Shown piece after piece: positions 1-7,133 of a DNA stretch of 9,680 bases. The notes beneath the pieces were generated by a model, which worked only from the letters and a program-made list of their open reading frames with translations, was not told the origin of the DNA and made no database searches. The stretch is from positions 1-9,680 of the forward strand of contig JBAYJY010000179.1 in the NCBI GenBank assembly GCA_041664945.1, written 5' to 3'. Made by a program: the position numbers and the translations under genes. Position 1 is the stretch's first letter. Every line of letters starts with the position of its first letter. The DNA comes from JBAYJY01 sp041664945 (GTDB lineage Bacteria > UBP15 > UBA6099).

Positions 1-55
1 ACTGGCGCAGCGAACTCGCTCCGGAGTCGTTTGTATTCGACACAACCGAATTCGC
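1..55 (-). other. Start of a second beta-helix module, cut by the window edge
   Basis: Residues 2327-2344 contain VVSNTNDSGASSLRQ, with D2336 exactly 550 residues after the matching D1786 of the first module. A Cys precedes the motif in both cases (C1778 and C2324). The reading frame is still open at base 1, so at least one further helix unit is expected beyond the window. Confidence 0.6.
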
Positions 56-3000
56 GCCTACGCAAGTGTCCGTAATAAGATTCAAATTCGCGGCGAACTG
101 GGAGGTGTTGTTCACGTCGTACTGAATGGCTGTGACATACTGCCCGCCACTGACCGTCACATTGGTGAAAGTTACTATGCCCGGTCCGAGGTCCCTTTTC
201 TTCCCGATAATTTCGAACCCTTCTCCATGATAAGCGCCGCCGGATAAATAATCATCCTGTGCGATGCCATGCGCGGTATCGTCAGCGCGATAAAGATATA
301 CCCAGCATGTGGAGCATGAATTGACCGTAATATTGTATTTGTCGCTTCCGAGGGAAGTATATGCCCCCATCGTCGGCGGAGTGATTCCTCCTCCGCCGCC
401 GTTCTTCAGCCTGATCGGTTCCTCGCTCACGCTCAGGTTGTTGTTGGAATATAGCCTCGGTCCATAGAGTTGATTCTGATTGACATTCAGTTGGCTGCCG
501 TTGACTCCATCGAGCACAATCCCGTCTTTGCCGTTGAACGCAATCGTCGTCGTCGCCGTTTGCGTGGTGTTTCCGACATCATTAAACTGCGCTCCGTTAT
601 TAATGGCGGACGAAATCGATATGCCGTTGCCGAGATTGCCTGCTGTGGAAATATAATCATCGCTTGCCGTCAGTCCGATCCTCGTCTGATATATGCTTGT
701 GTGGCTTGTGTCTTTAATCGTTATCCCGTCGAGTTTATTTGCGGATATCACCGCAGTTTGCACTGTTGTGCCGGGCGTTCCGCCGATCGTGTTTACTGTT
801 CCGGCGCCGTCGAGCCTGACACCCGGCCCCCAGTTCCCGCATGCTGTCGTTCCGTCCGCGCACAAACCAATGTAGTTGCCTAAAATAAGATTTCCATTGG
901 AATTTGTCCCGTGTATGTAAACGCCGGGCGTATTTAACGAAGCTGTTCCGCTGACTCCGTTGCAAGAAATGAGATTCTTCTCCGCGGCATCCGTTCCGTC
1001 GGCGCCGAATGAATTCCCTGATGTATCCGCTTGAATATCAACTCCGCCGCCTTTGTTCCCCATCGCCTGCGCTGTAGCATTCAAGCAACTCGTCCCATCG
1101 ACTCTCGATCCTATTCTGTTGCCTTTGACAATTGTGTTTTCGGCATAACTCCCGAGAACGATTCCAAAACTCTTGTTTCCCGAAATATAATTCCCGGCGG
1201 CGGCTGTTCCGATAACGGCGGCAGCCGCAGGGTTAAGCGAGTCTCCATAAGCCAGAATACCATAATAGTTTTCTATCCCGGCCCCCAAGCCATTGCCGCT
1301 GGTTGTTCCTATGTAATTCCCTGTGACAGTGGCGCTGACGCTGGGTTTAATTACAATTCCCGCGCAGCCGGTCGGGCCTCCGGCGTGCGCGCAAGCGGCG
1401 CTGCTGAATCCGTTTATTGTGAGGTTAGATATAGCGACATTGTCCGCATTAATCGTGAATCCGTCGCAATTGGCGCACCCGCCGCCTTTAATAGTAATAT
1501 TGTTCCCTTCGCCGTTTATCGTCGTTCCATTTCCATTCGGGCCCGTTATGGCGACAAGCTGTGAACTCAAATTAATTGTCGGAGACGACATTTTCGTAAT
1601 GTCGAACCGGATATTGTCCGTGCCGGGAGTTGTGTTCGCGGTTTGGATACATTCACGCAAAGTCCCTACGCCGCTGTCGCTCGAGCTTGTCACTATCGGG
1701 CATGAGCTAGCTTTCTGCTTAATCGCCACAAGCTTACGGGGAGAATCATTGCCGCAAATCACGAACAGCTTTTCGTTGCCCATGATCGGCCCGCCGGTTA
1801 TGCCGCCGGCGCCCGTACATACCGACAAATTACTCTCAACAGTCATGCTCGAGCCAGCCGTCGCTATCGCGTACATATATCCGCCGGACGTCCCGACATA
1901 CAGCGTGTTGTTCATGTAAATCGGCGCCGTCGTGATCGCCTTCGCGCCCGGCGCCGGCGTCACTTGCGAAAAACGCGACGTGACAGCAGCGCCGTCCCAG
2001 TAATACTCCCATACTTTCCCAACGCTGTCGCCGACGTACACCTTTGAGCGCGTTCCAGTCGACTCGGGCACAAATGCCGCAGGCCCAAACGCATTCGCAT
2101 TAGGAGCTATTGACGCGATCAGACTGCCGTCAACGGTATTCACCCATCTGATCCTGTTGTCGTTGGTGGTGACAATGAGTTGCGAGGTCCCCGCTTTTGT
2201 CGCCAGATCGGTTATTGCGGCTCCGTAATTGGGCGTCGACGCCCAAACCGGCGTTCCGCTGATCGTATCATACGCATAAAGCGATCCGGCCGCGCTGCCA
2301 ATGTAAATAATGCCGTTGTTTATCACGGGCGCCGTTTGGAAAACAACGCCGGCGCCGAGACTCTTCGTCCACACATTCGCCGGATTAATTTTTTTGATCG
2401 CGTTCACTTCGCCCGCTCCGGAAACGAGGAAAAGCATGTCATACGCGCCGATCGGCGATGTCTGCGCGAGCGGCGGCGCGTTGAGAGAACCCGCCATCCC
2501 GGTCGCGTACGGCGGCGCGTATTGCGTGCCGTCATCTGTCTTGCGCGCATAAATTTTATTATCCGCCGAAACGAGATAGATAACTCCGAGAGCGCTGTTG
2601 ATTACGACATTTTTCATCCCTCCCGCTCCCACCGGAACCGGAGTGAAAAAATCGGAGACTCCTGACGGCAAATCCCAATATCCGTATAACGTTCCTTGAC
2701 TTGACGGCACGTCCGTGCCGCCGAAATATACCACTCCGTTGTACAAAAGAGGCGACGTTATCGTCGACACATTCGGAAGCGTCTTTGTCCACGCCAGTTG
2801 GAACGGGTAGAGCAGCGAAGCATTGTCGTTTACGGAGAAACCGTTTTCATTGCACTTGTACGAAATCCAGTTCTGTTGGCAGGAAGCCCCGTCCGGCCAC
2901 TTTCTGATCTGCAAAGCTGTTGGAGTAAACGGCGCAAGCGGAGTCGCGTTGCTCGCGTCTCTGACGCTGAGAATGCCCGCAACATCGCCGGGAGTCGCGC

Positions 3001-6000
3001 TGGTTTTGATAACTCCCGCCGCCCCGAATGCCGGACTGCTGAATTGATTCGGCGCGGTGTATGAAAGTGTAAACAGCGGATTGCCGGATATTGAAGACGC
3101 ATCGAACGTGGCCGTTATTTCATCGCCTCCGTTGAGGTCGGTGAGCGTCGCCATGTAAACGGATTGACTTATATTATTGTTGAGAAGAACCGGCGGATTC
3201 CATGAATCGCTCACAAACGCGGGCGGCGAGTTGCAGTCGAGATTATTCAGAGTGCCCGAATGAGCTTGCGAATACCATTGCGATCTGTTGTAGGCGGCGT
3301 CCACCGTTCTGATGTTGAAAAAATAGTGATCGGTCGGTATCTCAGGACCGAATTTGTAAATTTTCTGGTAACGGGTCGCTGCGGGAAGCTTATAAGGCAG
3401 ACCGTAATTGCCCGGCCCGGCCGGCGCCGCGCCGGACCAGCGTTCCATTCCTGTAATCGCCGTGCCTCCCACAGTCGTGCCCACTTTGAAATCGTAGGTC
3501 AAAAGTTCCGGAACAGTTGTAGTCGTCGGGGCGGGCGGCTCCCATTCAAGTTTCATATAGGTGTCGGGTCCGGACATATAGACCGAACATGACGCGTAAG
3601 CCGGCGCCAATGGCGCGGCCCTCGTTCCCGCATCGTTCAGCCATACGTCGTTCTGGCCGCCAACCGGTCCGGCGTCGACTATATCGAGGCCTTTTTGGCC
3701 GTCCAAATCCGCAAATTTCGCTTCGTATGTGCCCGTTACTATTGTCGATAATTGATTGTATCCCACAGCGCATTGTTGCGCATCGTTTACGCTCGTGTAC
3801 AAAATCGCCGGATTCACCGCGCTGTCAGTCCCGATAAGTATTTCCGGCATGTAGTTGTTCTGCGTCTCTCCGACCGCGATCGAATAAATATTGAATCCAA
3901 GCGGGTAGTTTAGATTGCCGCCGGCGTTGGTGAATCCGCCGTTGCCGGTGCCCTGGAACATCAGAAGCGTGTTGCCGTTATTCAACAGCAGGTCCAGCAC
4001 TCCGTCGCAGGCCGCCCCGCCGTTTATGATCTCTCCGGCAGCCATGTAATTGACGCTCGCGAGCCCGCCTGACTGCCATGTTTGCGTGTATACGCCGGCG
4101 GAAGTGTATGAAAACACCCTGATCGGTCCGCCGCCGACTCTGTATATCGCTTCCGCGAAATCCATATAGCCGTCTTTGTTGAAATCGGCCGGAACCACAT
4201 AGGAATGCGCATCGGCAACAGCTTTCGTCCCGACCTCATAATTCGGCGTCGCGGGGAAATTCCCGGCGCCGTCGTTGTTGTAAATGTAAACTCCGTGATT
4301 GCTCGTCAAATCGCTCGCCACAAGGTCCAGAAGCAGGTTGTTATCCATATCGGCGAAATGAACGGACGACCCGCTGCAGGAACCGTTGCACAGCCGCTGG
4401 CTCGTCGTTAAAATGCCGAATCCGTTGTTTTTAAGAACGACAAATCCCTGATTCGACTTGCATGCTTGAACGAGATCGAGATCGCCGTCGTTATCTATGT
4501 CACCAAGCGACATGTCTGAGACTTGGCAGGCAGTGTCTGTGTAAAAAGACGGCGCCGCCGGGAAATTGCCGCCTCCTTGACCGAGATAGATCCGCGCGAC
4601 ATTGCCGACGTCGCCGATGATTACATCATTATTCCCGTCGCTGTTCAAATCGCCGACAACTATTCGATAGTCGTTTCCAAGAGGAGCGAACGCCACGCCA
4701 TGATTAGTAAATCCGGCGACAGTGAGCGGCGGCGGCGCTTCTCCCGGTTTGAGTATCGTGAATTTGAAATTTCGAACTTCTTTTCCTACACGCGCAGTGA
4801 CAATCGCATCGCCGGGAGAAAGAGCCGTAAACTTGCCTTCCTGCGTTATAACGCCGTGCGGACTGCCCATCTCCCATACAGCCTGCACGGGATAGATCAT
4901 GCCTTCGGGGAAATCGCCGTATATCGTGAATCTGACAATGTCACCCTGATTTAATGTATTGACTCCGGGCATTATGTGCAGCCCGTATAAACCGTCAAGC
5001 TCCGCTTTTATAGTCGCAGTGGCGACCGCAACGCCGCCTTTTCCGTCGCTGACGCTCGCCCGGATTTCGTACTCGCCGCGCATTCCTGGCGCCTGCCACG
5101 TCCACCGGTTTCCGCCGCCCGGCGTCAGGACGCCGCCTCCGGCGACGACCTCGTAATTCACCGCGTCGCCATCCGGGTCTATCGCCATGACCGTCACTCC
5201 GGTCGTCTCGCCCATGTTCAACGCCGTTTTGCTTATCTTGATCGCTATCGCCGGCGGCCTGTTCTCCGACAGGAAGACGCCGAGCAGTTTTTCGAGATTG
5301 AGGCGCCCCGCGCCGAGCAGAGCGGCTCCCGCCGGCAACTCGTCGGACTTGCTCTTCAGCAATTTGCCGATCTCCGCCGGCCCAAGCGCCGGCTGCGCGC
5401 TCTTCAGCAGTCCTGCCGCCCCGGCGACGAATGCCGCCGACATCGACGTTCCGTCCCGATAGCCAGTCCCGCCGCCCGATTCCAGAGAGTAAATCCTCGC
5501 GCCCGGCGCCGCAAGCGACACCTTCGCCCCGTAACCGCTGAATCCGGCCCGCGCGTCGTTCTCGTCCGTCGCCCCGACCGTGAACACTCCGTTCAATCCG
5601 GCGGGAACTATACCCGAAACATCTATTGAGTGATTCCCCGCCGCGGCGACAACAAATACATTTGACGCCTTGGCGTAATCAATTACATTCTGGAAAATAT
5701 CCCACGCCGCCGAGCCCGGCAGCGCCGCTCCCTCGAGGCTGAGATTAATCACCGCCGCCCCGTTGTTCGCCGCGTATGTTATCCCATTCATCACAGCGAA
5801 GAACGGACAGATTCCCTGCGCGTCGCATACGCGCACGGGCATTATCCGGCAATTCCAGCATACTCCCGCAATCCCGAACGCATTGTCTCCCGCCGCCGCT
5901 ATTATCCCGGCGATGTGCGTTCCGTGGCCGCTTGGATCCTGAACCGGAAGCGCGTCCGGCGCGAGAAAAGTCGCCCCCTCCGCGAGCCGGCCGGCGAGAT

Positions 6001-7033
6001 CGTGTTGCGCTCCGTCAACTCCGGTGTCCACGACGGCGATCAACGGCTCTGAAACGCTCGAATATGATTTCCAGACCTTCGAAGCCCCGATCCTTTGGAA
6101 CGCCCAGCTCATCCCCGGATCGGACGCCGCCGAATACGGCGGATCGTTCGGAACATAATCCGAGGCATTGAAAACAATATTCGGCGAAACCGCCGCGATC
6201 CCGTTCTCCTGTTTCAACCCGTTTTCGGCCGCCGCCATATCCGCGCCGTCCGGGAATTGAACCTGATAGAGTCCAAGGTAAGGATTGTATCCGACAATCG
6301 AGCCGCCGGCCTTCGTAATCGCTTCCTGAAGTTGGGTTTGCGCAGCGCCCTGAGTAAGTTGCAAAACAAGTTGTTGTTTGACAGCCATGACACCGGCTTC
6401 ACTGATGATATCGCCGGCCTTCGCAGGCTTGTATGTTATGTCGCCGCCGCCCGGAAACTCGAGTGTGCACGGCTCCATCGCGTAAACCGCATAGCCTTCC
6501 CACGGCTCCAACTTCTTCGCCGCGAAATATGTCATTTTCGTCGAATCATATCCGAGCGGCGCGCCTTTAATTTTTCCCGACTTGCTTAGCGCCGCCCCGT
6601 CTATCAGTATTTCATCGTTCCAGTCCACCGACAAACTCGACGGCGGGCCTATCATGTTCCAGCCCTTTTCCAGCCGAACCGTGATTTTTACCGCAGCCAT
6701 CCGCATCGACGCTCGAAACGAAACCGGCGTTTGTACCTTGTAATAAACCCAGTATCCTCGGCCGGCCGCGATCTCCGCCCGCGTTCCGTCGCCGCAAATC
6801 CAGTAATTCCCGCTCTTTACCGAAACCGCCGTCGCGTCCGGAAGAAGCGCGCACAAATCCGTTCCGTCGAGCGTGATCGGAAACGACACCAAACGCCAGC
6901 CGGATTCAAACGTTCTCGGCAGATTTGCTTCGGATTGCGCGGCAATAGACGGGAAAATTAGAAACGTTAATAAAAGCAGGTATGAGAGCCTGTTCTTTAA
7001 GCATATTTTTATTCCGTTTCGATTTATTCTCAT
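1..7033 (-). CDS. Giant modular secreted subtilisin-like (S8) serine protease with two beta-propellers and a beta-helix; 3' end outside window
   Basis: One frame runs from the ATG at 7033 to base 1 with no stop, giving 2344 complete codons; the C-terminus is missing. Residue order: signal peptide (1-32), two GW modules (about 42-195), I9-like propeptide (215-290), S8 domain (305-580) with D336, H370, oxyanion N467 and S530 all present, Ig-like domains (590-765), seven FG-GAP/VCBS repeats (775-1135), FN3-like domain (1143-1256), probable beta-sandwich (about 1260-1375), eight PQQ-like repeats (1412-1776), beta-helix (1778-2215), beta-sandwich (2222-2321), then a second helix motif. Subtilases cleave peptide bonds; the intact triad and propeptide suggest an active, self-maturing enzyme on or outside the cell. 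The long non-catalytic part resembles adhesion or display scaffolds, and its target is unknown. ATG 7033 is the only in-frame ATG before the signal peptide. No Shine-Dalgarno motif precedes it; an extended -10 box lies about 35-40 bases upstream. Typical secreted subtilases are several-fold shorter. Confidence 0.93.
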   Translation of the reverse strand, partial: MRINRNGIKICLKNRLSYLLLLTFLIFPSIAAQSEANLPRTFESGWRLVSFPITLDGTDLCALLPDATAVSVKSGNYWICGDGTRAEIAAGRGYWVYYKVQTPVSFRASMRMAAVKITVRLEKGWNMIGPPSSLSVDWNDEILIDGAALSKSGKIKGAPLGYDSTKMTYFAAKKLEPWEGYAVYAMEPCTLEFPGGGDITYKPAKAGDIISEAGVMAVKQQLVLQLTQGAAQTQLQEAITKAGGSIVGYNPYLGLYQVQFPDGADMAAAENGLKQENGIAAVSPNIVFNASDYVPNDPPYSAASDPGMSWAFQRIGASKVWKSYSSVSEPLIAVVDTGVDGAQHDLAGRLAEGATFLAPDALPVQDPSGHGTHIAGIIAAAGDNAFGIAGVCWNCRIMPVRVCDAQGICPFFAVMNGITYAANNGAAVINLSLEGAALPGSAAWDIFQNVIDYAKASNVFVVAAAGNHSIDVSGIVPAGLNGVFTVGATDENDARAGFSGYGAKVSLAAPGARIYSLESGGGTGYRDGTSMSAAFVAGAAGLLKSAQPALGPAEIGKLLKSKSDELPAGAALLGAGRLNLEKLLGVFLSENRPPAIAIKISKTALNMGETTGVTVMAIDPDGDAVNYEVVAGGGVLTPGGGNRWTWQAPGMRGEYEIRASVSDGKGGVAVATATIKAELDGLYGLHIMPGVNTLNQGDIVRFTIYGDFPEGMIYPVQAVWEMGSPHGVITQEGKFTALSPGDAIVTARVGKEVRNFKFTILKPGEAPPPLTVAGFTNHGVAFAPLGNDYRIVVGDLNSDGNNDVIIGDVGNVARIYLGQGGGNFPAAPSFYTDTACQVSDMSLGDIDNDGDLDLVQACKSNQGFVVLKNNGFGILTTSQRLCNGSCSGSSVHFADMDNNLLLDLVASDLTSNHGVYIYNNDGAGNFPATPNYEVGTKAVADAHSYVVPADFNKDGYMDFAEAIYRVGGGPIRVFSYTSAGVYTQTWQSGGLASVNYMAAGEIINGGAACDGVLDLLLNNGNTLLMFQGTGNGGFTNAGGNLNYPLGFNIYSIAVGETQNNYMPEILIGTDSAVNPAILYTSVNDAQQCAVGYNQLSTIVTGTYEAKFADLDGQKGLDIVDAGPVGGQNDVWLNDAGTRAAPLAPAYASCSVYMSGPDTYMKLEWEPPAPTTTTVPELLTYDFKVGTTVGGTAITGMERWSGAAPAGPGNYGLPYKLPAATRYQKIYKFGPEIPTDHYFFNIRTVDAAYNRSQWYSQAHSGTLNNLDCNSPPAFVSDSWNPPVLLNNNISQSVYMATLTDLNGGDEITATFDASSISGNPLFTLSYTAPNQFSSPAFGAAGVIKTSATPGDVAGILSVRDASNATPLAPFTPTALQIRKWPDGASCQQNWISYKCNENGFSVNDNASLLYPFQLAWTKTLPNVSTITSPLLYNGVVYFGGTDVPSSQGTLYGYWDLPSGVSDFFTPVPVGAGGMKNVVINSALGVIYLVSADNKIYARKTDDGTQYAPPYATGMAGSLNAPPLAQTSPIGAYDMLFLVSGAGEVNAIKKINPANVWTKSLGAGVVFQTAPVINNGIIYIGSAAGSLYAYDTISGTPVWASTPNYGAAITDLATKAGTSQLIVTTNDNRIRWVNTVDGSLIASIAPNANAFGPAAFVPESTGTRSKVYVGDSVGKVWEYYWDGAAVTSRFSQVTPAPGAKAITTAPIYMNNTLYVGTSGGYMYAIATAGSSMTVESNLSVCTGAGGITGGPIMGNEKLFVICGNDSPRKLVAIKQKASSCPIVTSSSDSGVGTLRECIQTANTTPGTDNIRFDITKMSSPTINLSSQLVAITGPNGNGTTINGEGNNITIKGGGCANCDGFTINADNVAISNLTINGFSSAACAHAGGPTGCAGIVIKPSVSATVTGNYIGTTSGNGLGAGIENYYGILAYGDSLNPAAAAVIGTAAAGNYISGNKSFGIVLGSYAENTIVKGNRIGSRVDGTSCLNATAQAMGNKGGGVDIQADTSGNSFGADGTDAAEKNLISCNGVSGTASLNTPGVYIHGTNSNGNLILGNYIGLCADGTTACGNWGPGVRLDGAGTVNTIGGTPGTTVQTAVISANKLDGITIKDTSHTSIYQTRIGLTASDDYISTAGNLGNGISISSAINNGAQFNDVGNTTQTATTTIAFNGKDGIVLDGVNGSQLNVNQNQLYGPRLYSNNNLSVSEEPIRLKNGGGGGITPPTMGAYTSLGSDKYNITVNSCSTCWVYLYRADDTAHGIAQDDYLSGGAYHGEGFEIIGKKRDLGPGIVTFTNVTVSGGQYVTAIQYDVNNTSQFAANLNLITDTCVGANSVVSNTNDSGASSLRQ
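71..370 (-). other. Beta-sandwich domain following the beta-helix
   Basis: Residues about 2222-2321 include CSTCWVYLYRADD, GEGFEIIG, FTNVTVSGGQYVTAIQYD and NNTSQFAANLNL. This resembles the sandwich domain that commonly closes beta-helix units in secreted proteins, where the usual end is a TATD..GNTSEFS-type strand. It separates the first helix from the next helix-opening motif. Confidence 0.6.
389..1702 (-). other. Right-handed parallel beta-helix with DSG-x-G-TLRE opening motif
   Basis: Residues about 1778-2215 begin with SSSDSGVGTLRECI (D1786) and continue with short repeats of the types GNYIGT, NNITIKGGG, NLISCNG, GVYIHGTNSNGNLILG, NTIGG and GNGISIS. This is the asparagine/glycine-rich pattern of parallel beta-helix surface proteins (pectate-lyase-like fold). 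No polysaccharide-lyase active site was recognised, so an adhesin or passenger role is favoured. Confidence 0.8.
1706..2800 (-). other. Eight-repeat PQQ/BamB-like beta-propeller
   Basis: Residues about 1412-1776 contain eight repeats of a blade pattern with a hydrophobic strand, xGxxY(I/V)G and a lysine/tyrosine-alanine strand. Clear examples are SPLLYNGVVYFGG, APVINNGIIYIGSAAGSLYA, APIYMNNTLYVGTSGGYMYA and GPIMGNEKLFVICG. Eight blades is the number in quinoprotein-like and BamB folds. No enzymatic residues were recognised, so a structural or binding role is more likely than cofactor-dependent oxidation. Confidence 0.75.
3266..3607 (-). other. Fibronectin type III-like domain after the first propeller
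   Basis: Residues about 1143-1256 include MKLEWEPP, LTYDFKVGTTVGG, GNYGLPYKLP and HYFFNIRTVDAAYNRSQW. This is the FN3-like form often found directly after VCBS propellers in environmental secreted proteins. A further probable beta-sandwich, starting near SPPAFVSDSW, occupies about residues 1260-1375 and is not recognised more precisely. Confidence 0.6.
3629..4711 (-). other. Seven-repeat FG-GAP/VCBS beta-propeller
   Basis: Residues about 775-1135 carry seven repeats. Canonical calcium loops of DxNxDGxxD type are seen in repeat 1 (DLNSDGNND, from D795), repeat 2 (DIDNDGDLD) and repeat 4 (DFNKDGYMD). Repeats 3 (DMDNNLLLD), 5 (longer, ending CDGVLD), 6 (ETQNNYMPE) and 7 (DLDGQKGLD, from D1109) are degenerate. 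Integrin-alpha-type propellers have seven such blades, so the count suggests one closed domain. A binding or adhesive role is likely but unproven. Confidence 0.85.
4739..5266 (-). other. PKD/cadherin-like and Big2-like domains
   Basis: Residues about 590-676 start at NRPPAIAI and contain AIDPDGDAVNYEV and VSDGKGG, the pattern of PKD/cadherin-like repeats. Residues about 680-765 (NQGDIVRFTIYG, AVWEMG, GVITQEGKFTALSPGDAIV) follow the Big2 bacterial Ig-like pattern. They probably act as rigid spacers between the protease and the first propeller. Confidence 0.75.
5294..6121 (-). other. Peptidase S8 catalytic domain with complete triad
   Basis: Residues about 305-580 hold all the subtilase signatures: VVDTGVDG with Asp336, SGHGTHIAGI with His370, AAAGNHS with oxyanion Asn467, and DGTSMSAAFVAG with Ser530. 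The order and spacing match subtilisin. Cysteines 392, 395, 403 and 409 cluster just after the His motif and may form disulfides. The domain ends with the usual GAGRLNL segment. Confidence 0.95.
6164..6391 (-). other. Inhibitor I9-like propeptide of the subtilase
   Basis: Residues about 215-290 follow the usual subtilase prodomain pattern: a first strand (QQLVLQLTQG), a helix (QLQEAITKAGG), a GLYQVQFPDG strand, a second helix, and an ENGIAAVSPN end strand. Such domains act as folding chaperones and transient inhibitors and are removed by self-cleavage. The YVPNDPPY linker that follows is typical of the junction with the mature enzyme. Confidence 0.8.
6449..6910 (-). other. Two tandem GW...GYWVY-type modules ahead of the propeptide
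   Basis: Residues about 42-195 contain two copies of one pattern. Copy 1 opens with SGWRLVSFPI (about 44-53) and closes with GRGYWVYY. Copy 2 opens with KGWNMIGPP (about 123-131) and closes with WEGYAVY (about 175-181). Modules of the form GWN-L-I-x-x-P ... G-x-GYWV occur in exported proteins of several environmental phyla; their function is not established. Here they lie between signal peptide and propeptide, so they would probably be lost if the propeptide is cleaved. Confidence 0.65.
6938..7033 (-). other. Signal peptide of the giant subtilase
   Basis: Residues 1-32 have a basic N-region (R2, R5, K9, K13, R15), then a hydrophobic core at about 18-28 (YLLLLTFLIFP), and small residues S29-I30-A31-A32 before polar QSEA. 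This is a classical Sec signal peptide shape, with cleavage likely after A31 or A32. The N-region is somewhat long. There is no Cys directly after the likely site, so it does not look like a lipoprotein. Confidence 0.85.
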
Positions 7034-7133
7034 ATTATAATTTTGCGTATGTTTCAACAGTATATATATTATACCATAACAATTATATTACTAAACAAAC
7101 ATTTTAACATAGATAAAAGATTCGACTGAGAGG
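7034..7133. other. AT-rich intergenic spacer, no terminator seen
   Basis: This 100-base gap lies between the stop of the carbamoyltransferase and the ATG of the giant gene. It is strikingly AT-rich compared with the coding DNA and includes a TATATATATTATA tract. I see no GC-rich stem followed by a U-run on the minus strand, so termination of the upstream gene is not explained by an intrinsic terminator here. Confidence 0.7.
7068..7076 (-). promoter_or_regulatory. Extended -10 promoter element for the giant subtilase gene
   Basis: On the minus strand the bases read TGG-TATAAT, a perfect extended -10 box (TGnTATAAT). It lies in an AT-rich spacer and would place transcription start near 7061, leaving a leader of about 28 bases before the ATG at 7033. 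No good -35 box sits at the standard spacing; TTGTTT at about 19 bases is the nearest. Extended -10 promoters can work without a strong -35. Confidence 0.55.

Noticed and set aside
1..1702. Beta-helix region as a CRISPR-like or DNA-level repeat array
   Set aside because: The periodicity is at protein level (short Asn/Gly-rich turns) with divergent DNA; no conserved direct repeats with spacers are present.
470..6961. Numerous plus-strand open frames of 60-200 codons, such as 1323-1919, 4523-4954 and 6095-6589
   Set aside because: They lie entirely antisense to the giant minus-strand frame, whose translation shows clear domain motifs throughout. Their products are Arg/Pro/Ser-rich with no recognisable domain.
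7055..7057. In-frame TTG as an alternative upstream start for the giant gene
   Set aside because: It would begin almost at the predicted transcription start and add eight polar residues before an already complete signal peptide; ATG at 7033 fits better.
7034..7133. Possible intrinsic terminator for the carbamoyltransferase gene
   Set aside because: No GC-rich inverted repeat followed by a T-run could be found; the AT-rich tracts form no convincing stem.
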